From Streptomyces verrucosisporus (GTDB lineage Bacteria; Actinomycetota; Actinomycetes; Streptomycetales; Streptomycetaceae): a stretch of DNA of 64,000 bases. The DNA lies in the NCBI RefSeq assembly GCF_017114865.1, contig NZ_JADEYH010000001.1:62001-126000 (forward strand), written 5' to 3'. Each line of letters starts with the position of its first letter. Position 1 is the stretch's first letter. The notes below the pieces were generated by a model that was not told the origin of the DNA, searched no databases, and saw only the letters and a program-made list of their open reading frames with translations. The position numbers were made by a program, and so were the translations under genes. Positions 8,459 to 17,160 of the stretch are shown piece after piece.

Positions 8459-9631
8459 GTGCGGCACTTCGGACACCTTTCGCCGCAGGTGCGGCGGGAA
8501 CTGTTCCACAAGGAACCGGCCGAGTTCTCGGCGCGGTCCCCGGCTCGTCTGCTGTCGGTGGCCCTCGGCGCCACCCTCTACAGCCCCGCCACCCGCCCCC
8601 GGCTCGCCGACGACGTGCTCAAGCAGGCCCGCCGGGGCGTGGTCTCCATGGTGCTCTGCCTGGAGGACTCCATAGACGACGCCGAAGTGCCCGGCGCCGA
8701 GGAGAACCTGGTCCGGCAGTTCGCCGAGCTGGCCGCCTCCACCTCCGTCGCCGGCTCCACCGAGCCCCCGCTGCTGTTCGTCCGCGTCCGCGAGCCCGCG
8801 CAGATCACCTCCCTGGTCCGGCGTCTGGGCCCCGGCACCCGTCTGCTGTCCGGTTTCGTGCTGCCCAAGTTCACCGAGGAGCGCGGCCTGCCCTTCCTGG
8901 AGGCACTCACCGCGGCCGAGGCCGACTGCGGACGGCGGCTGTTCGCCATGCCCGTCCTGGAGTCCCCCGACCTCCTGCACCTCGAGACGCGGGTGGAGAC
9001 GCTCACCGGGATAGCCCGCACCGTCGACAAGTACCGCGACCGGGTTCTGGCGCTCCGTCTGGGCGTCACCGACTTCTGCTCCGCATACGGACTGCGTCGC
9101 AGTCCCGACATGACCGCCTACGACGTGCAGATCGTCGCCTCGGTGATAGCCGACGTGGTCAACGTGCTCGGCCGGGCCGACGGCACCGGCTTCACCGTCA
9201 CCGGACCCGTGTGGGAGTACTTCCGCCTCCAGGAGCGGATGTTCAAACCGCAGTTGCGCCAGAGCCCGTTCACCGGCCGCGCCGAGGAACTGCGCGCCGC
9301 GCTGATCGAGCACGACATGGACGGACTGCTGCGCGAGATCGGCCTGGACCGGGCCAACGGCCTGCAGGGCAAGACGTGCATCCACCCCTCCCACGTCGCA
9401 CCCGTCCACGCCCTGTCGGTGGTCAGCCACGAGGAGTTCAGCGACGCCACCGACATACTGCGCCCCGAGCGCTGCGGCGGCGGAGTGCTGCGTTCCGCCT
9501 ACACCAACAAGATGAACGAGGTGAAGCCGCACCGCGCCTGGGCCGAGCGCACCCTGCTGCGGGCCGAGGCCTTCGGTGTCGCGCACGAGGGCGTGGGGTT
9601 CGTCGAACTGCTGGCGGCTGGGAGCATATGA
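8459..9631 (+). CDS. HpcH/HpaI aldolase / CitE-like lyase of the Ter-associated pathway
   Basis: A 390-residue TIM-barrel lyase of the HpcH/HpaI-CitE family. Visible family features are SMVLCLEDSIDD near residue 65, the metal-binding LFAMPVLESPD segment, LRLGVTDFCSAYGLRR, and the closing GLQGKTCIHPSHVAPVHALS characteristic of CitE relatives. Enzymes of this family make or break C-C bonds next to a carboxylate using a divalent metal. In the Ter-linked operons described by Anantharaman, Iyer and Aravind, such a lyase occurs with two phosphoribosyltransferases, a HAD phosphatase and an ATP-grasp enzyme, and a nucleoside-like product is proposed. Here it is the first gene of that operon and overlaps the next by ATGA. 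Start GTG at 8459. Substrate unknown. Confidence 0.85.
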   Translation: MRHFGHLSPQVRRELFHKEPAEFSARSPARLLSVALGATLYSPATRPRLADDVLKQARRGVVSMVLCLEDSIDDAEVPGAEENLVRQFAELAASTSVAGSTEPPLLFVRVREPAQITSLVRRLGPGTRLLSGFVLPKFTEERGLPFLEALTAAEADCGRRLFAMPVLESPDLLHLETRVETLTGIARTVDKYRDRVLALRLGVTDFCSAYGLRRSPDMTAYDVQIVASVIADVVNVLGRADGTGFTVTGPVWEYFRLQERMFKPQLRQSPFTGRAEELRAALIEHDMDGLLREIGLDRANGLQGKTCIHPSHVAPVHALSVVSHEEFSDATDILRPERCGGGVLRSAYTNKMNEVKPHRAWAERTLLRAEAFGVAHEGVGFVELLAAGSI

Positions 9632-12171
9632 GTCATAACGAGGACGACCACGGCCACGGCGAGGGGTACGGCAGGGTGACGCAGGCGGCGGACGCGTACG
9701 GGCGTACGGGCGGACGGGAGGCCGGCAAGAACCCTGAGCAGGGGGCCGTCGGCCGGTGGTCCGGCGAGTGGGTCGCACAGCGGCTGGAGGTACGGCTGGA
9801 GGCCCCGCCCGGCGAGGAGGAGGGGCGCCTGCGCGAGCTGCTCGGCCTGGCCCTGCGGCGCAACCCCCGCCGGGCGCACCTGCTGGTCTCGCAGGTGCTC
9901 GGCAAGCACGTCCCGCAACTGCCCGGGACCGTCCACGGCACCGGACTGCGCCTGGGCGAACGCGTCCGCGAACTGCTGGGCGCGGACGCCGGCCGCGCGG
10001 TCGTCCTCGGCTACGCCGAGACCGCCACCGGCCTCGGCCACAGCGTCGCCGACGGCCTGGGCACCGCCCCCTACCTCCACTCCACACGCCGCGCCGTCCC
10101 CGGCGTGGAGCCGGTGGGCGGCTTCGAGGAGGAGCACTCCCACGCCACCTCCCATCTGCTGCTGCCACAGGACCCGGAGCTGCTGACCGGGAACGGCCCG
10201 CTGGTCCTGGTGGACGACGAGTTCTCCACCGGCACCACCGTCCTCAACACCATCACCGCACTGCACCGCGCCTTCCCGCGCGAGCGGTACGTGATCGTGG
10301 CCCTGACCGACCTGCGCGGGCCGGGGGACCGGGCCCGGCTGGAGAAGTTCGCCGCCGACCTCGGCGTCCGCATCGACGTGGTGGCCCTGGCCACCGGCAC
10401 CGTACGCCTGCCCGGCGGCGTGCTGGAGCGCGGCGCCGCCCTGGTCGAGGCCCACGACGGCCCGCCGCCGCGGCCCGCGCCCGGATTCGACCCCGAGCAG
10501 GTGCGCCGCGTCGACCTGGGCTGGCCGACGGGCCTGCCCGACGGCGGGCGGCACGGCTTCACCCCCGCCCACCGGGCCCGGCTGGAGGCCGCGCTGCCGG
10601 CGATGGCCGGCCGGATCGCCGCCCACCTGCCCGAAGGGGCGCGCAGGGTGCTCGTCCTGGGGTGCGAGGAGCTGATGTACGCGCCGCTGCGGCTGGCCGA
10701 CGCCCTCACCGGCGCCACCGGCGCCGAGGTCCGCTACTCCACCACCACCCGCTCACCCGTCCTGGCGGTCGACGAGCCCGGCTACGCCATCCGCACCCGC
10801 CTGGTCTTCCCCGCCCACGACGACCCCGCCGACGGCACCTCCGGCCGGCCGGGGGAGCGGTACGCCTACAACATCGCGGGCCAGGGCTTCGACGCCGTCG
10901 TCGCCGTCGTGGACTCCGCCGCCGACACCCCCGCCCTCCACGCCCCCGACGGCCTGCTGGCCCATCTCGCCGCCCACACCGGCCGGGTGCTGCTCGCGGT
11001 CGTCCCCTCCCACCGGCCGCTGCCCGCACCGCTGCGCGGCCCGCGCTTCTCCTCCTACGCCCCCGAGGACGTCGGCTGGCTGCTCCAGGACCTCTCCGAC
11101 GTCACCCTGGAGGCGCCCACCGAGGAGCGCGAGGAGGCCATCCAGTCCGGCGGCGCGCACTACGCCGAGTCGCTGCCGGTGGAGTACCAGCCCAGCCGGG
11201 AGTACCAGCGGCTGTTCCACCAGGCGCTGGAGGCCTCCGCCGACCGGATCGCCCGCGCCGTCGGCGCGGTCACCGACACATTGCTCGCCGAACGGGGCGG
11301 CCTGGGCGGCCGTGAGAAGGGCATCGTGCTGGTATCCCTCGCGCGCGCCGGCACGCCCGTCGGGGTACTGATGCGCCGCTGGGCCCGGCACGCGCACGGC
11401 CTGGACATACCCCACTACGCCGTCTCCATCGTCCGCGGCCGCGGCATCGACACCACCGCCCTGCGCTGGCTCGCCGCCCACCACGACCCGGCCGACGTGG
11501 TCTTCGTCGACGGATGGACCGGCAAGGGCGCCATCACCCGCGAACTCGCCGACGCCCTGCGCCCCTTCCCCGGCTTCGACCCCGAACTCGCCGTTCTGGC
11601 CGATCCCGGCGGCTGCGTGCGCACCTACGGCACCCGCGAGGACTTCCTCATCCCCTCCGCCTGCCTCAACTCCACCGTCTCCGGCCTCGTCTCGCGCACC
11701 GTGCTCCGCGCCGACCTCGTCGGACCGGACGACTTCCACGGGGCCAAGCACTACCGCGAACTGGCCGCAGGGGACGTCTCCAACCTCTTCCTGGACACCG
11801 TCGCGAGCCGCTTCGACGCCGTGCGCGGCGACGTGGCCGCGGACGTGGCGGAACTGCTCGCCGCCGACCGCGCCCCCACCTGGGACGGCTGGAGGGCGGT
11901 GGAGCGCATCAGCGAGGAGTACGGCATCGGGGACGTCAACCTCGTCAAGCCCGGCGTCGGCGAGACCACCCGGGTGCTGCTGCGCCGCGTCCCCTGGCGC
12001 GTACTGGCCCGGCGCGGCGCGGGCGCCGACCTGGACCACATCCGGCTACTCGCCGAGCAGCGCGGCGTACCCGTCGAGGAGACCGACGACCTGCCCTACT
12101 CCTGTGTCGGCCTCATCCACCCCCGCTACACGCGCGGCGCCACCGGCGCCGACGGAAAGGCCGCCCGATGA
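9628..12171 (+). CDS. Fused double phosphoribosyltransferase: TRSP-type PRTase, StiP-type PRTase and PELOTA-like domain
   Basis: An 847-residue multidomain protein. After a His/Gly-rich leader, residues about 65-260 form an orotate-PRTase-like domain with the PRPP loop VLVDDEFSTGTT (residues 193-204). Residues about 290-440 resemble the TRSP domain. From about 480 a second PRTase of the StiP/PRTase_1 type follows, with SIVRGRGID and the loop VFVDGWTGKGA near residue 625. The last 90 residues look like a PELOTA RNA-binding-type domain ending in YSCVGLIHPRYT. In the published Ter operons these are usually two proteins; here they are one polypeptide. Start ATG at 9628 overlaps the upstream stop (ATGA), so expression is translationally coupled. 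The reactions are inferred to build a ribosylated metabolite. Domain limits are approximate. Confidence 0.85.
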   Translation: MSHNEDDHGHGEGYGRVTQAADAYGRTGGREAGKNPEQGAVGRWSGEWVAQRLEVRLEAPPGEEEGRLRELLGLALRRNPRRAHLLVSQVLGKHVPQLPGTVHGTGLRLGERVRELLGADAGRAVVLGYAETATGLGHSVADGLGTAPYLHSTRRAVPGVEPVGGFEEEHSHATSHLLLPQDPELLTGNGPLVLVDDEFSTGTTVLNTITALHRAFPRERYVIVALTDLRGPGDRARLEKFAADLGVRIDVVALATGTVRLPGGVLERGAALVEAHDGPPPRPAPGFDPEQVRRVDLGWPTGLPDGGRHGFTPAHRARLEAALPAMAGRIAAHLPEGARRVLVLGCEELMYAPLRLADALTGATGAEVRYSTTTRSPVLAVDEPGYAIRTRLVFPAHDDPADGTSGRPGERYAYNIAGQGFDAVVAVVDSAADTPALHAPDGLLAHLAAHTGRVLLAVVPSHRPLPAPLRGPRFSSYAPEDVGWLLQDLSDVTLEAPTEEREEAIQSGGAHYAESLPVEYQPSREYQRLFHQALEASADRIARAVGAVTDTLLAERGGLGGREKGIVLVSLARAGTPVGVLMRRWARHAHGLDIPHYAVSIVRGRGIDTTALRWLAAHHDPADVVFVDGWTGKGAITRELADALRPFPGFDPELAVLADPGGCVRTYGTREDFLIPSACLNSTVSGLVSRTVLRADLVGPDDFHGAKHYRELAAGDVSNLFLDTVASRFDAVRGDVAADVAELLAADRAPTWDGWRAVERISEEYGIGDVNLVKPGVGETTRVLLRRVPWRVLARRGAGADLDHIRLLAEQRGVPVEETDDLPYSCVGLIHPRYTRGATGADGKAAR

Positions 12172-13022
12172 GCCGCTCGGCGGCCGACACCGTACGCACG
12201 GCCCCGGAGCGCCGCACGGCCCTGGTCGCCAGCGACCTGGACCGCACCCTCATCTACTCCGCCGCCGCCCTCGGCCTGACCATGCCCGACGCCGAGGCCC
12301 CGCGCCTGCTGTGCGTGGAGGTCTACCAGTCCAAGCCCCTGTCGTACCTCACCGAGACCGCCGCCGCCCTGCTGACCGAACTCGCGGACCGGTCCGTCTT
12401 CGTCCCCACCACCACCCGCACCCGCGAGCAGTACGGGCGCATCCACCTGCCGGGCCCGCCCCCGCGCTACGCGATCTGCGCCAACGGCGGCCATCTGATG
12501 GTGGACGGCGAGTCCGACCCCGCCTGGCACGCCCGGGTGCGGCGCGCCCTGGACGCCGACTGCGCGCCGCTGGCGCAGGTGCGCGCCCGCATGGTGGAAG
12601 CCGCCGACCCCGGCTGGCTGCTCAAGGAGCGCGTCGCCGAGGAACTGTTCGCCTACCTCGTCGTCGACCGCGAGAGGCTGCCCGGCACCTGGGTCAAGGA
12701 ACTGGCCGACTGGGCCGGCCCACGCGGCTGGACGGTCTCCCTCCAGGGCCGCAAGCTCTACGCCGTGCCGCGCCCGCTCACCAAGAGCGCCGCCGTCGCC
12801 GAGGTCGCCCGGCGCACCGGCGCCGAGCACGTCCTGGCCGCCGGCGACTCCCTCCTCGACGCCGACCTGCTGCTGGCCGCCGACACCGGCTGGCGGCCCG
12901 GCCACGGGGAGCTGGCCGACCTGGGCTGGACCGCCCCGCACGTCACCGCCCTGCCCGAACGCGGAGTCGCGGCCGGGGAGCGCGTACTGCGGGAATTCCT
13001 CGCACACACCGGGCGGGCCTGA
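12168..13022 (+). CDS. HAD-superfamily phosphatase of the Ter-associated operon
   Basis: A 284-residue haloacid-dehalogenase-fold hydrolase. Motif I is SDLDRTLIY (nucleophile Asp23, acid Asp25), motif II lies at VFVPTTTRTREQ, a conserved Lys is in LTKSAAV, and motif III/IV is AAGDSLLDADLLLAAD. The insert between motifs I and II suits a C2-capped, sucrose-phosphatase-like HAD. It starts at ATG 12168, overlapping the phosphoribosyltransferase stop by ATGA, so it belongs to the same operon and should dephosphorylate an intermediate or the product of that pathway. The published Ter pathway contains exactly such a HAD enzyme. Substrate unknown; the family and coupling are secure. Confidence 0.88.
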   Translation: MSRSAADTVRTAPERRTALVASDLDRTLIYSAAALGLTMPDAEAPRLLCVEVYQSKPLSYLTETAAALLTELADRSVFVPTTTRTREQYGRIHLPGPPPRYAICANGGHLMVDGESDPAWHARVRRALDADCAPLAQVRARMVEAADPGWLLKERVAEELFAYLVVDRERLPGTWVKELADWAGPRGWTVSLQGRKLYAVPRPLTKSAAVAEVARRTGAEHVLAAGDSLLDADLLLAADTGWRPGHGELADLGWTAPHVTALPERGVAAGERVLREFLAHTGRA

Positions 13023-13036
13023 GCGAGGATGCGGGC

Positions 13037-13708
13037 ATGACCACACCGGCACCCCGCGACAAGCGCCCCCTCCAGACCGCCGAGCTGTACAGGTACGTGC
13101 TCGACCACAACCCACCGCTCGACCCCGTCCTGCGAGACCTGGTGGAGACCACGCACGCCCGCTTCCCCGATCGGGCCGGGCTGCAGTCGGCCCAGGAACA
13201 GGGCCCGATGCTGGCCTTCCTGGTGCGGCTGACCGGCGCCCGCCACATCGTGGAGGTCGGCACCTTCACAGGCTTCTCCGCACTCGCCATGGCCCAGGCC
13301 CTGCCCGAGGACGGCACGCTCATCGCCTGCGACGTCTCCGAGGAGTGGACGGCCCTGGGACGCGAGGCATGGGCCAGGGCGGGTGTGGCGAACCGCATCG
13401 ACCTGCGTATCGGGCCCGCCCTGGACACCCTGCGGGCCCTGCCCGCCGAGCCGGAGACCGACTTCGTCTACCTCGACGCCGACAAGGGCAACTACATCGC
13501 CTACTGGGAGGAGCTGGTGCCGCGCATGCGGCCGGGCGGACTGATCGTCGCGGACAACGTGCTCTACCACGGCGAGGTCGCCGACCCGGACGCCACCGGC
13601 AACGCCGCCGCGATCCGGGCCTTCAACGACCATGTCCTCGCCGACGACCGGATGGAGTCGATCATGCTGACGGTCGCCGACGGCGTGACCGTCGCGCGCA
13701 AGCGGTAG
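13037..13708 (+). CDS. Class I O-methyltransferase (caffeoyl-CoA OMT-like, family 3)
   Basis: A 223-residue S-adenosylmethionine-dependent O-methyltransferase. The SAM-binding motif I is VEVGTFTGFSALAMAQALP, followed by the acidic motif LIACDVSEEW, the metal/catalytic motif FVYLDADKGNYIAYWE, and GLIVADNVLYHGEVAD, all as in cation-dependent catechol-type enzymes. It starts at ATG 13037, only 14 bases after the HAD gene, and could be the last member of the Ter biosynthetic operon, methylating its product; alternatively it is an independent catechol O-methyltransferase with its own targets. No signal peptide. An unusual partner for the published Ter set. Confidence 0.88.
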   Translation: MTTPAPRDKRPLQTAELYRYVLDHNPPLDPVLRDLVETTHARFPDRAGLQSAQEQGPMLAFLVRLTGARHIVEVGTFTGFSALAMAQALPEDGTLIACDVSEEWTALGREAWARAGVANRIDLRIGPALDTLRALPAEPETDFVYLDADKGNYIAYWEELVPRMRPGGLIVADNVLYHGEVADPDATGNAAAIRAFNDHVLADDRMESIMLTVADGVTVARKR

Positions 13709-13757
13709 CCCGCGCCCGACGGTCGTTTCCGCCGCCGGCCCCCGCCGGCTGTTCTCG

Positions 13758-13982
13758 TCAGCCGCAGCAGCCGCCCCCGCAGCACCCTCCGCCCCCGCCG
13801 CCCGCGCTCGGCGCAGGGGCGGAGGAACGGACGGCCGCGCCGCCCACCGCGACGGTGGACAGCAGCTTCACCGTGTCGCCGTGGCCCTCCGGGCAGCTGG
13901 CGGGCGCACCGGACTCGGCCATCGGTCGGTTCACTTCGAACGTGGTGCCGCAGGCGCGGCAGCGGAACTCGTATCGGGGCAT
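13758..13982 (-). CDS. Small FmdB-type zinc-ribbon protein
   Basis: A 74-residue protein beginning MPRYEFRCRACGTTFEVNRPMAESG with a single further Cys/His pair (CPEGHG), the pattern of the FmdB/CxxC putative regulatory zinc ribbon: Cys8, Cys11, then Cys30 and His34 as probable zinc ligands. The tail is a Gly/Cys-rich stretch ending in GGGGGGCCGGGCCG with four cysteines in two CC pairs, which might bind additional metal. It is a small soluble protein of unknown role, placed convergent with the methyltransferase gene and just downstream of the coiled-coil gene on the same strand, so it may share that transcript. Confidence 0.8.
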   Translation of the reverse strand: MPRYEFRCRACGTTFEVNRPMAESGAPASCPEGHGDTVKLLSTVAVGGAAVRSSAPAPSAGGGGGGCCGGGCCG

Positions 13983-14085
13983 GCAAGCAGGATAAGCGCC
14001 GGTCCGGCGATCGTGGGGAGCCTGTGGACAGCGGTCGCGGCACCACGGCGGGAACGGGCCGGTGACGTAAGGCCGGGCGGGGGGC

Positions 14086-15354
14086 TCAGCCGCCCGCCGC
14101 CCGCTCCTCGCGTATCCGGCGCACCACGTCCGCCACCGTCTCGCGGATGGCGTCCAGCTCCGTCACGAAGCCCCACCAGTCCGGGTGCCGCCCCGACAGC
14201 CCCGCCACCGCCCGCTCCAGCCGCGCCACCGAGTCGTCCAGCGGACCCGCGTGCCGGGGATCGGGATGGCTGCGCCCGGCCATCGCCAGCCGCTGGGCGT
14301 CGCGGACGGCGAAGCGCGTCCGCTCCACCTCGCCGCTGTGGTCGGAGGAGACCTCGTTCAGCCGCCGCAGACGCTCACCGGCCGCCGAGACCGCCTCGTC
14401 CGCGTCGTTCAGCAGCGCCCGCACCGTCGACAGCCGGGCGGTGGCGTCCGCCCACCGCTGCTCCTGCCGGGCGGTACGCGCCTCGGCCAGCTTCTCCTCC
14501 GCCTGCCGCACCGCGCCCGCCACCTGCTCCGGCACGTTCTGCAGATCCTCCCAGCACGCGACGGTGAACCGCCGACGCAGCTCGCTCAGCACCGGCCCGA
14601 CGTTCTCCGCCCGGTGCCGCAGCGCCTCGGCGCGGGTGCGCAGGGAGGACAGCCGCCGGTCGGTCCCGGCCGCCCGCTCCGGCAGCAGCTCGACCTCCCT
14701 GCGCACCCCCTCCGCCTCGTGCAGCACGCGCTCGGCCCGCTGGAGGGTGTCCCGCACGCCGTGGCGCGCGGCACCCTCGTTGAGTCTGGTCAGCTCGGGG
14801 GAGAGGGCGGCCAGCCGGGCCGCCGCCTCGTCCGCCCGCAGCCCGGCGGCGCGTACGGCGTCCAGCGCCTTCGTCGCGCCCAGCAGCGCCTGCCGGGCCC
14901 GCTCCACGGCGGGCGCCAGCCGGGCGAGCTGCGTCTCGGCCTTCTCCAGCAGCGGACCGAGCCCCTGCCCGAACCGCTCCAGGTCCGCGCGGGTGCGCTC
15001 CAGATCCTCCCGCGCCTTGTCCAGGGCCCGGCGGGCACGCGATGCGGTGTCGGCGTCCAGGTCGTCGCGCTCCAGGTCGTGGGCGTCCACGGTGGCGATG
15101 TACTCGTGGCTGACCTGGTCGATCCGCCGCCCGAACTCGGCGAAGTCCTCCACGGCCCGGCGCGAGGCCGGGGAGTCGTCGACGGCCGCCAGGGTCTCGA
15201 TGGAGATCCGCAGATCCCGCTGCGCGGTGTCCAGCTCGTAGAACGCGGTGGCCGCCGCGTCCTTCGCGGCCTGGGCCTCGGCACGCCGGCTCTCGGCACG
15301 CCCGCCGCCGCCCCAGCCCCAGCGGCGTGCGCCGCCGCCGTTCATCGCCGCCAC
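14086..15354 (-). CDS. Long coiled-coil protein, function unknown
   Basis: A 422-residue, highly charged protein with almost no hydrophobic core sequence. After a Gly/Arg/Trp-rich N-terminus (about 20 residues) it is nearly continuous alpha helix with heptad periodicity, rich in Ala, Arg, Glu and Leu (ARRALDKAREDLERTRADLE, AEEKLAEARTARQEQRW). No signal peptide, membrane segment or enzymatic motif is visible. Start GTG at 15354 is supported by GAGAGG a few bases upstream; ATG at 15345 is the alternative. It adjoins the Ter region and is transcribed toward it; long coiled-coil proteins such as TelA occur in Ter neighbourhoods, but I cannot equate it with any of them. Hypothetical. Confidence 0.75.
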   Translation of the reverse strand: MAAMNGGGARRWGWGGGGRAESRRAEAQAAKDAAATAFYELDTAQRDLRISIETLAAVDDSPASRRAVEDFAEFGRRIDQVSHEYIATVDAHDLERDDLDADTASRARRALDKAREDLERTRADLERFGQGLGPLLEKAETQLARLAPAVERARQALLGATKALDAVRAAGLRADEAAARLAALSPELTRLNEGAARHGVRDTLQRAERVLHEAEGVRREVELLPERAAGTDRRLSSLRTRAEALRHRAENVGPVLSELRRRFTVACWEDLQNVPEQVAGAVRQAEEKLAEARTARQEQRWADATARLSTVRALLNDADEAVSAAGERLRRLNEVSSDHSGEVERTRFAVRDAQRLAMAGRSHPDPRHAGPLDDSVARLERAVAGLSGRHPDWWGFVTELDAIRETVADVVRRIREERAAGG

Positions 15355-15446
15355 GTGTGTCCTCTCCCCTTACGCCCTCGCCGGCCCGGCTGCCATTCTC
15401 CCACCCGGCCCGGGGGAACACACGAGAGACGACCGGGGCGATCACC

Positions 15447-16328
15447 TCACGACCGCTCCCGCCGGCTCACGGGGCGCACGGTCACATCGCCGTTGGCGGC
15501 GTGGGCGGTGACGACTGGGTCGCCCGCGCCGCCCCGCGGCACCTCCACCCGGGTCCCGCCGTTGTCGGCCGCGGCGTCCACGCGGTACGCGGCGCGGGGC
15601 ACCTCGACGGTGACCGAACCGTTGTGGCCGCGGGCCTCCACCCGCTGAGGCACCCGCACCAGTGCCAGCTTCAGCCCGCCGTCGTCCGCCTCGGCGGTCA
15701 CCTCGCGGGAGCCGACCCCGGTGGCCTCGACAGGACCGTTGTCGCCGCTGAGCTCCAGCGGCCCGGTGACATCGCGCACCTGGATCCCGCCGTTGTCGAC
15801 GAAGACCGCGAGCGCCTGGCCGAACCCGCGCGCGGTGACGTCCCCGTTGCGGCCCTCGACCCGCACCGCGAGCCGGCGCGGCACCTCCACCCGGTGCCGG
15901 ATGTCGCAGCTCGCCAGCCCGGAGCAGGCGGGGCCCAGCGACAGCGTCCCGCCCTCCATCGACCACCGCGCACCGGTGCTGCCGCCGTAGGCGACCCCGT
16001 CGAACCACCGGGTCACCCGTACGTCGGCCCGGTCCGCCGCCACCACCTCCACCGGCGAGTCCTCGACATCGACCACCAGCTTCTCCACGCCCTCCCCGAC
16101 CTCGAAGGCCCGGCGCTCGGGCGGCACGTCACCGGCGTCCACGCACCCGGCCACCCCGGCGGTTGCGGCCACCGCGAGAACGACGGCGACCAGGGCGCGT
16201 ACGGTGCTGCGGCGGGTCTCGGTGGCCTTGGAGGGTCTCCGTATCCGTTCGGCGGGGCTGCTCGATGAGGCTGCTCGGCGGCGCCCTGCCGACGCTACGG
16301 ACCCCCGCCCGCCGACGGCATCCGGCAC
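15447..16328 (-). CDS. Putative lipoprotein with DUF4097-like beta-helical domain
   Basis: An exported lipoprotein. The hydrophobic stretch VRALVAVVLAVAATAG is followed by the lipobox VAGC, whose cysteine would be lipidated. The mature part has five or more imperfect beta repeats of the form DNGGIQVRDVTGPLELSGDNGPVE, each about 23 residues, the pattern of DUF4097 (adhesin-like parallel beta-helix) proteins, often sensors or surface structures in Gram-positives. No ATG lies in the plausible range; I use GTG at 16328, which leaves a long basic N-region, so the true start is uncertain. The frame stays open into the tRNA gene upstream, which cannot be coding. Single gene between the coiled-coil gene and tRNA-Val. 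Confidence 0.75.
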   Translation of the reverse strand: MPDAVGGRGSVASAGRRRAASSSSPAERIRRPSKATETRRSTVRALVAVVLAVAATAGVAGCVDAGDVPPERRAFEVGEGVEKLVVDVEDSPVEVVAADRADVRVTRWFDGVAYGGSTGARWSMEGGTLSLGPACSGLASCDIRHRVEVPRRLAVRVEGRNGDVTARGFGQALAVFVDNGGIQVRDVTGPLELSGDNGPVEATGVGSREVTAEADDGGLKLALVRVPQRVEARGHNGSVTVEVPRAAYRVDAAADNGGTRVEVPRGGAGDPVVTAHAANGDVTVRPVSRRERS

Positions 16329-16412
16329 CCCACCGGACCGGGGGTGGGGACAGCCCCCGCCCCCGCGTTTGTGGCGCGCACGGCGCGGCACGGTACGCTG
16401 TGGACTCACCCC

Positions 16413-16484
16413 GGGCGCATAGCTCAGCGGTAGAGCGCTGCCCTTACAAGGCAGATGTCGGCGGTTCGAACCCGTCTGCGCCCA
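16413..16484 (+). tRNA. tRNA-Val (anticodon TAC)
   Basis: A 72-base cloverleaf. The acceptor stem pairs GGGCGCA (16413-16419) with TGCGCCC (16477-16483), with discriminator A at 16484. The D arm has GCTC/GAGC, the anticodon stem CTGCC/GGCAG encloses loop CTTACAA (anticodon TAC), and the T arm carries TTCGAAC. The CCA end is not encoded (the next bases are CCG). Confidence 0.97.
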
Positions 16485-16494
16485 CCGGCACGAG

Positions 16495-16522
16495 GACCCC
16501 CGGCCCACCAGGGCCTGGGGTC
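16495..16522 (+). terminator. Terminator downstream of tRNA-Val
   Basis: An inverted repeat with 12-bp arms (GACCCCCGGCCC against GGGCCTGGGGTC) and one mismatch lies eleven bases after the tRNA. Beyond it, 16523-16659 shows no gene. Confidence 0.7.
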
Positions 16523-16659
16523 TTCCGCGTCTCCGTCTGGTATCAGTGGCCCGGGTCGGGTCGTCGCACGGCTACCGGCCCTCCAGGTTCAGTTCGTCCG
16601 CCGGGGCCCGCAGGCTCGCGGACGGCCGGGAACTCATCGCCATCATCTCCAGGGCGACT

Positions 16660-17073
16660 TCACGCCCGTTCCGTCTCCGCCTCGTCGTTACGGACGGAGC
16701 CGGGGTCGTAGGCGCCGAGGAGTGCGCCTGCCAGGACGAACAGGACCAGGACCGGAACGGGCACGAGCCCACCCGGGCGGTCGACGTCGTCGATGTACAC
16801 CGAGGAGACGCCGATCCACAGCGGTGTGCCGAGGAGGATCTGGAACCAGGTGCGCCGTTCGCCGAGGGCGCGCATCCCGGTCCACAGCACCAGGGGCATG
16901 AGTATCCATGTGGCGAGGACGGTGGCGCCGAATTCGGGTAAGCCGGACCAGTCGTCCGGGTGGTCCGGTTCCTGCCCGCGGGCCCACGCGAACCCGGCAC
17001 TCATCGTGAGGTGGCCGGCCGCTGTGGCGACGGCCGTGACCACGGCTGCTTTCAGGATGCGTGTGTAATCCAT
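16660..17073 (-). CDS. Small multi-pass membrane protein, function unknown
   Basis: A 137-residue protein with four probable transmembrane helices: ILKAAVVTAVATAAGHLTM near the N-terminus, ATVLATWILMPLVLWTGM around residue 55, WFQILLGTPLWIGVSSVYI around residue 85, and VPVPVLVLFVLAGALLGAY near residue 115. The C-terminus is short and acidic. No catalytic motif was recognised. It lies 87 bases downstream of the phosphoribosyltransferase gene on the same strand and may share its transcript. I do not recognise the family. Confidence 0.7.
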   Translation of the reverse strand: MDYTRILKAAVVTAVATAAGHLTMSAGFAWARGQEPDHPDDWSGLPEFGATVLATWILMPLVLWTGMRALGERRTWFQILLGTPLWIGVSSVYIDDVDRPGGLVPVPVLVLFVLAGALLGAYDPGSVRNDEAETERA

Positions 17074-17160
17074 GATCGCTCCAAAGTGAGAGAGAGCGGG
17101 CTCCAGTGGTTGTCGCTGCCCGGCCGGCGCGCCGGCGGCCTCGGGCCGTCGCTCGCGCGC

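Noticed and set aside
8420..10168. Long minus-strand open frames opposite the CitE-like and phosphoribosyltransferase genes
   Set aside because: Low-complexity, Gly/Arg/Val-rich translations with no domain, opposite clear coding sequence.
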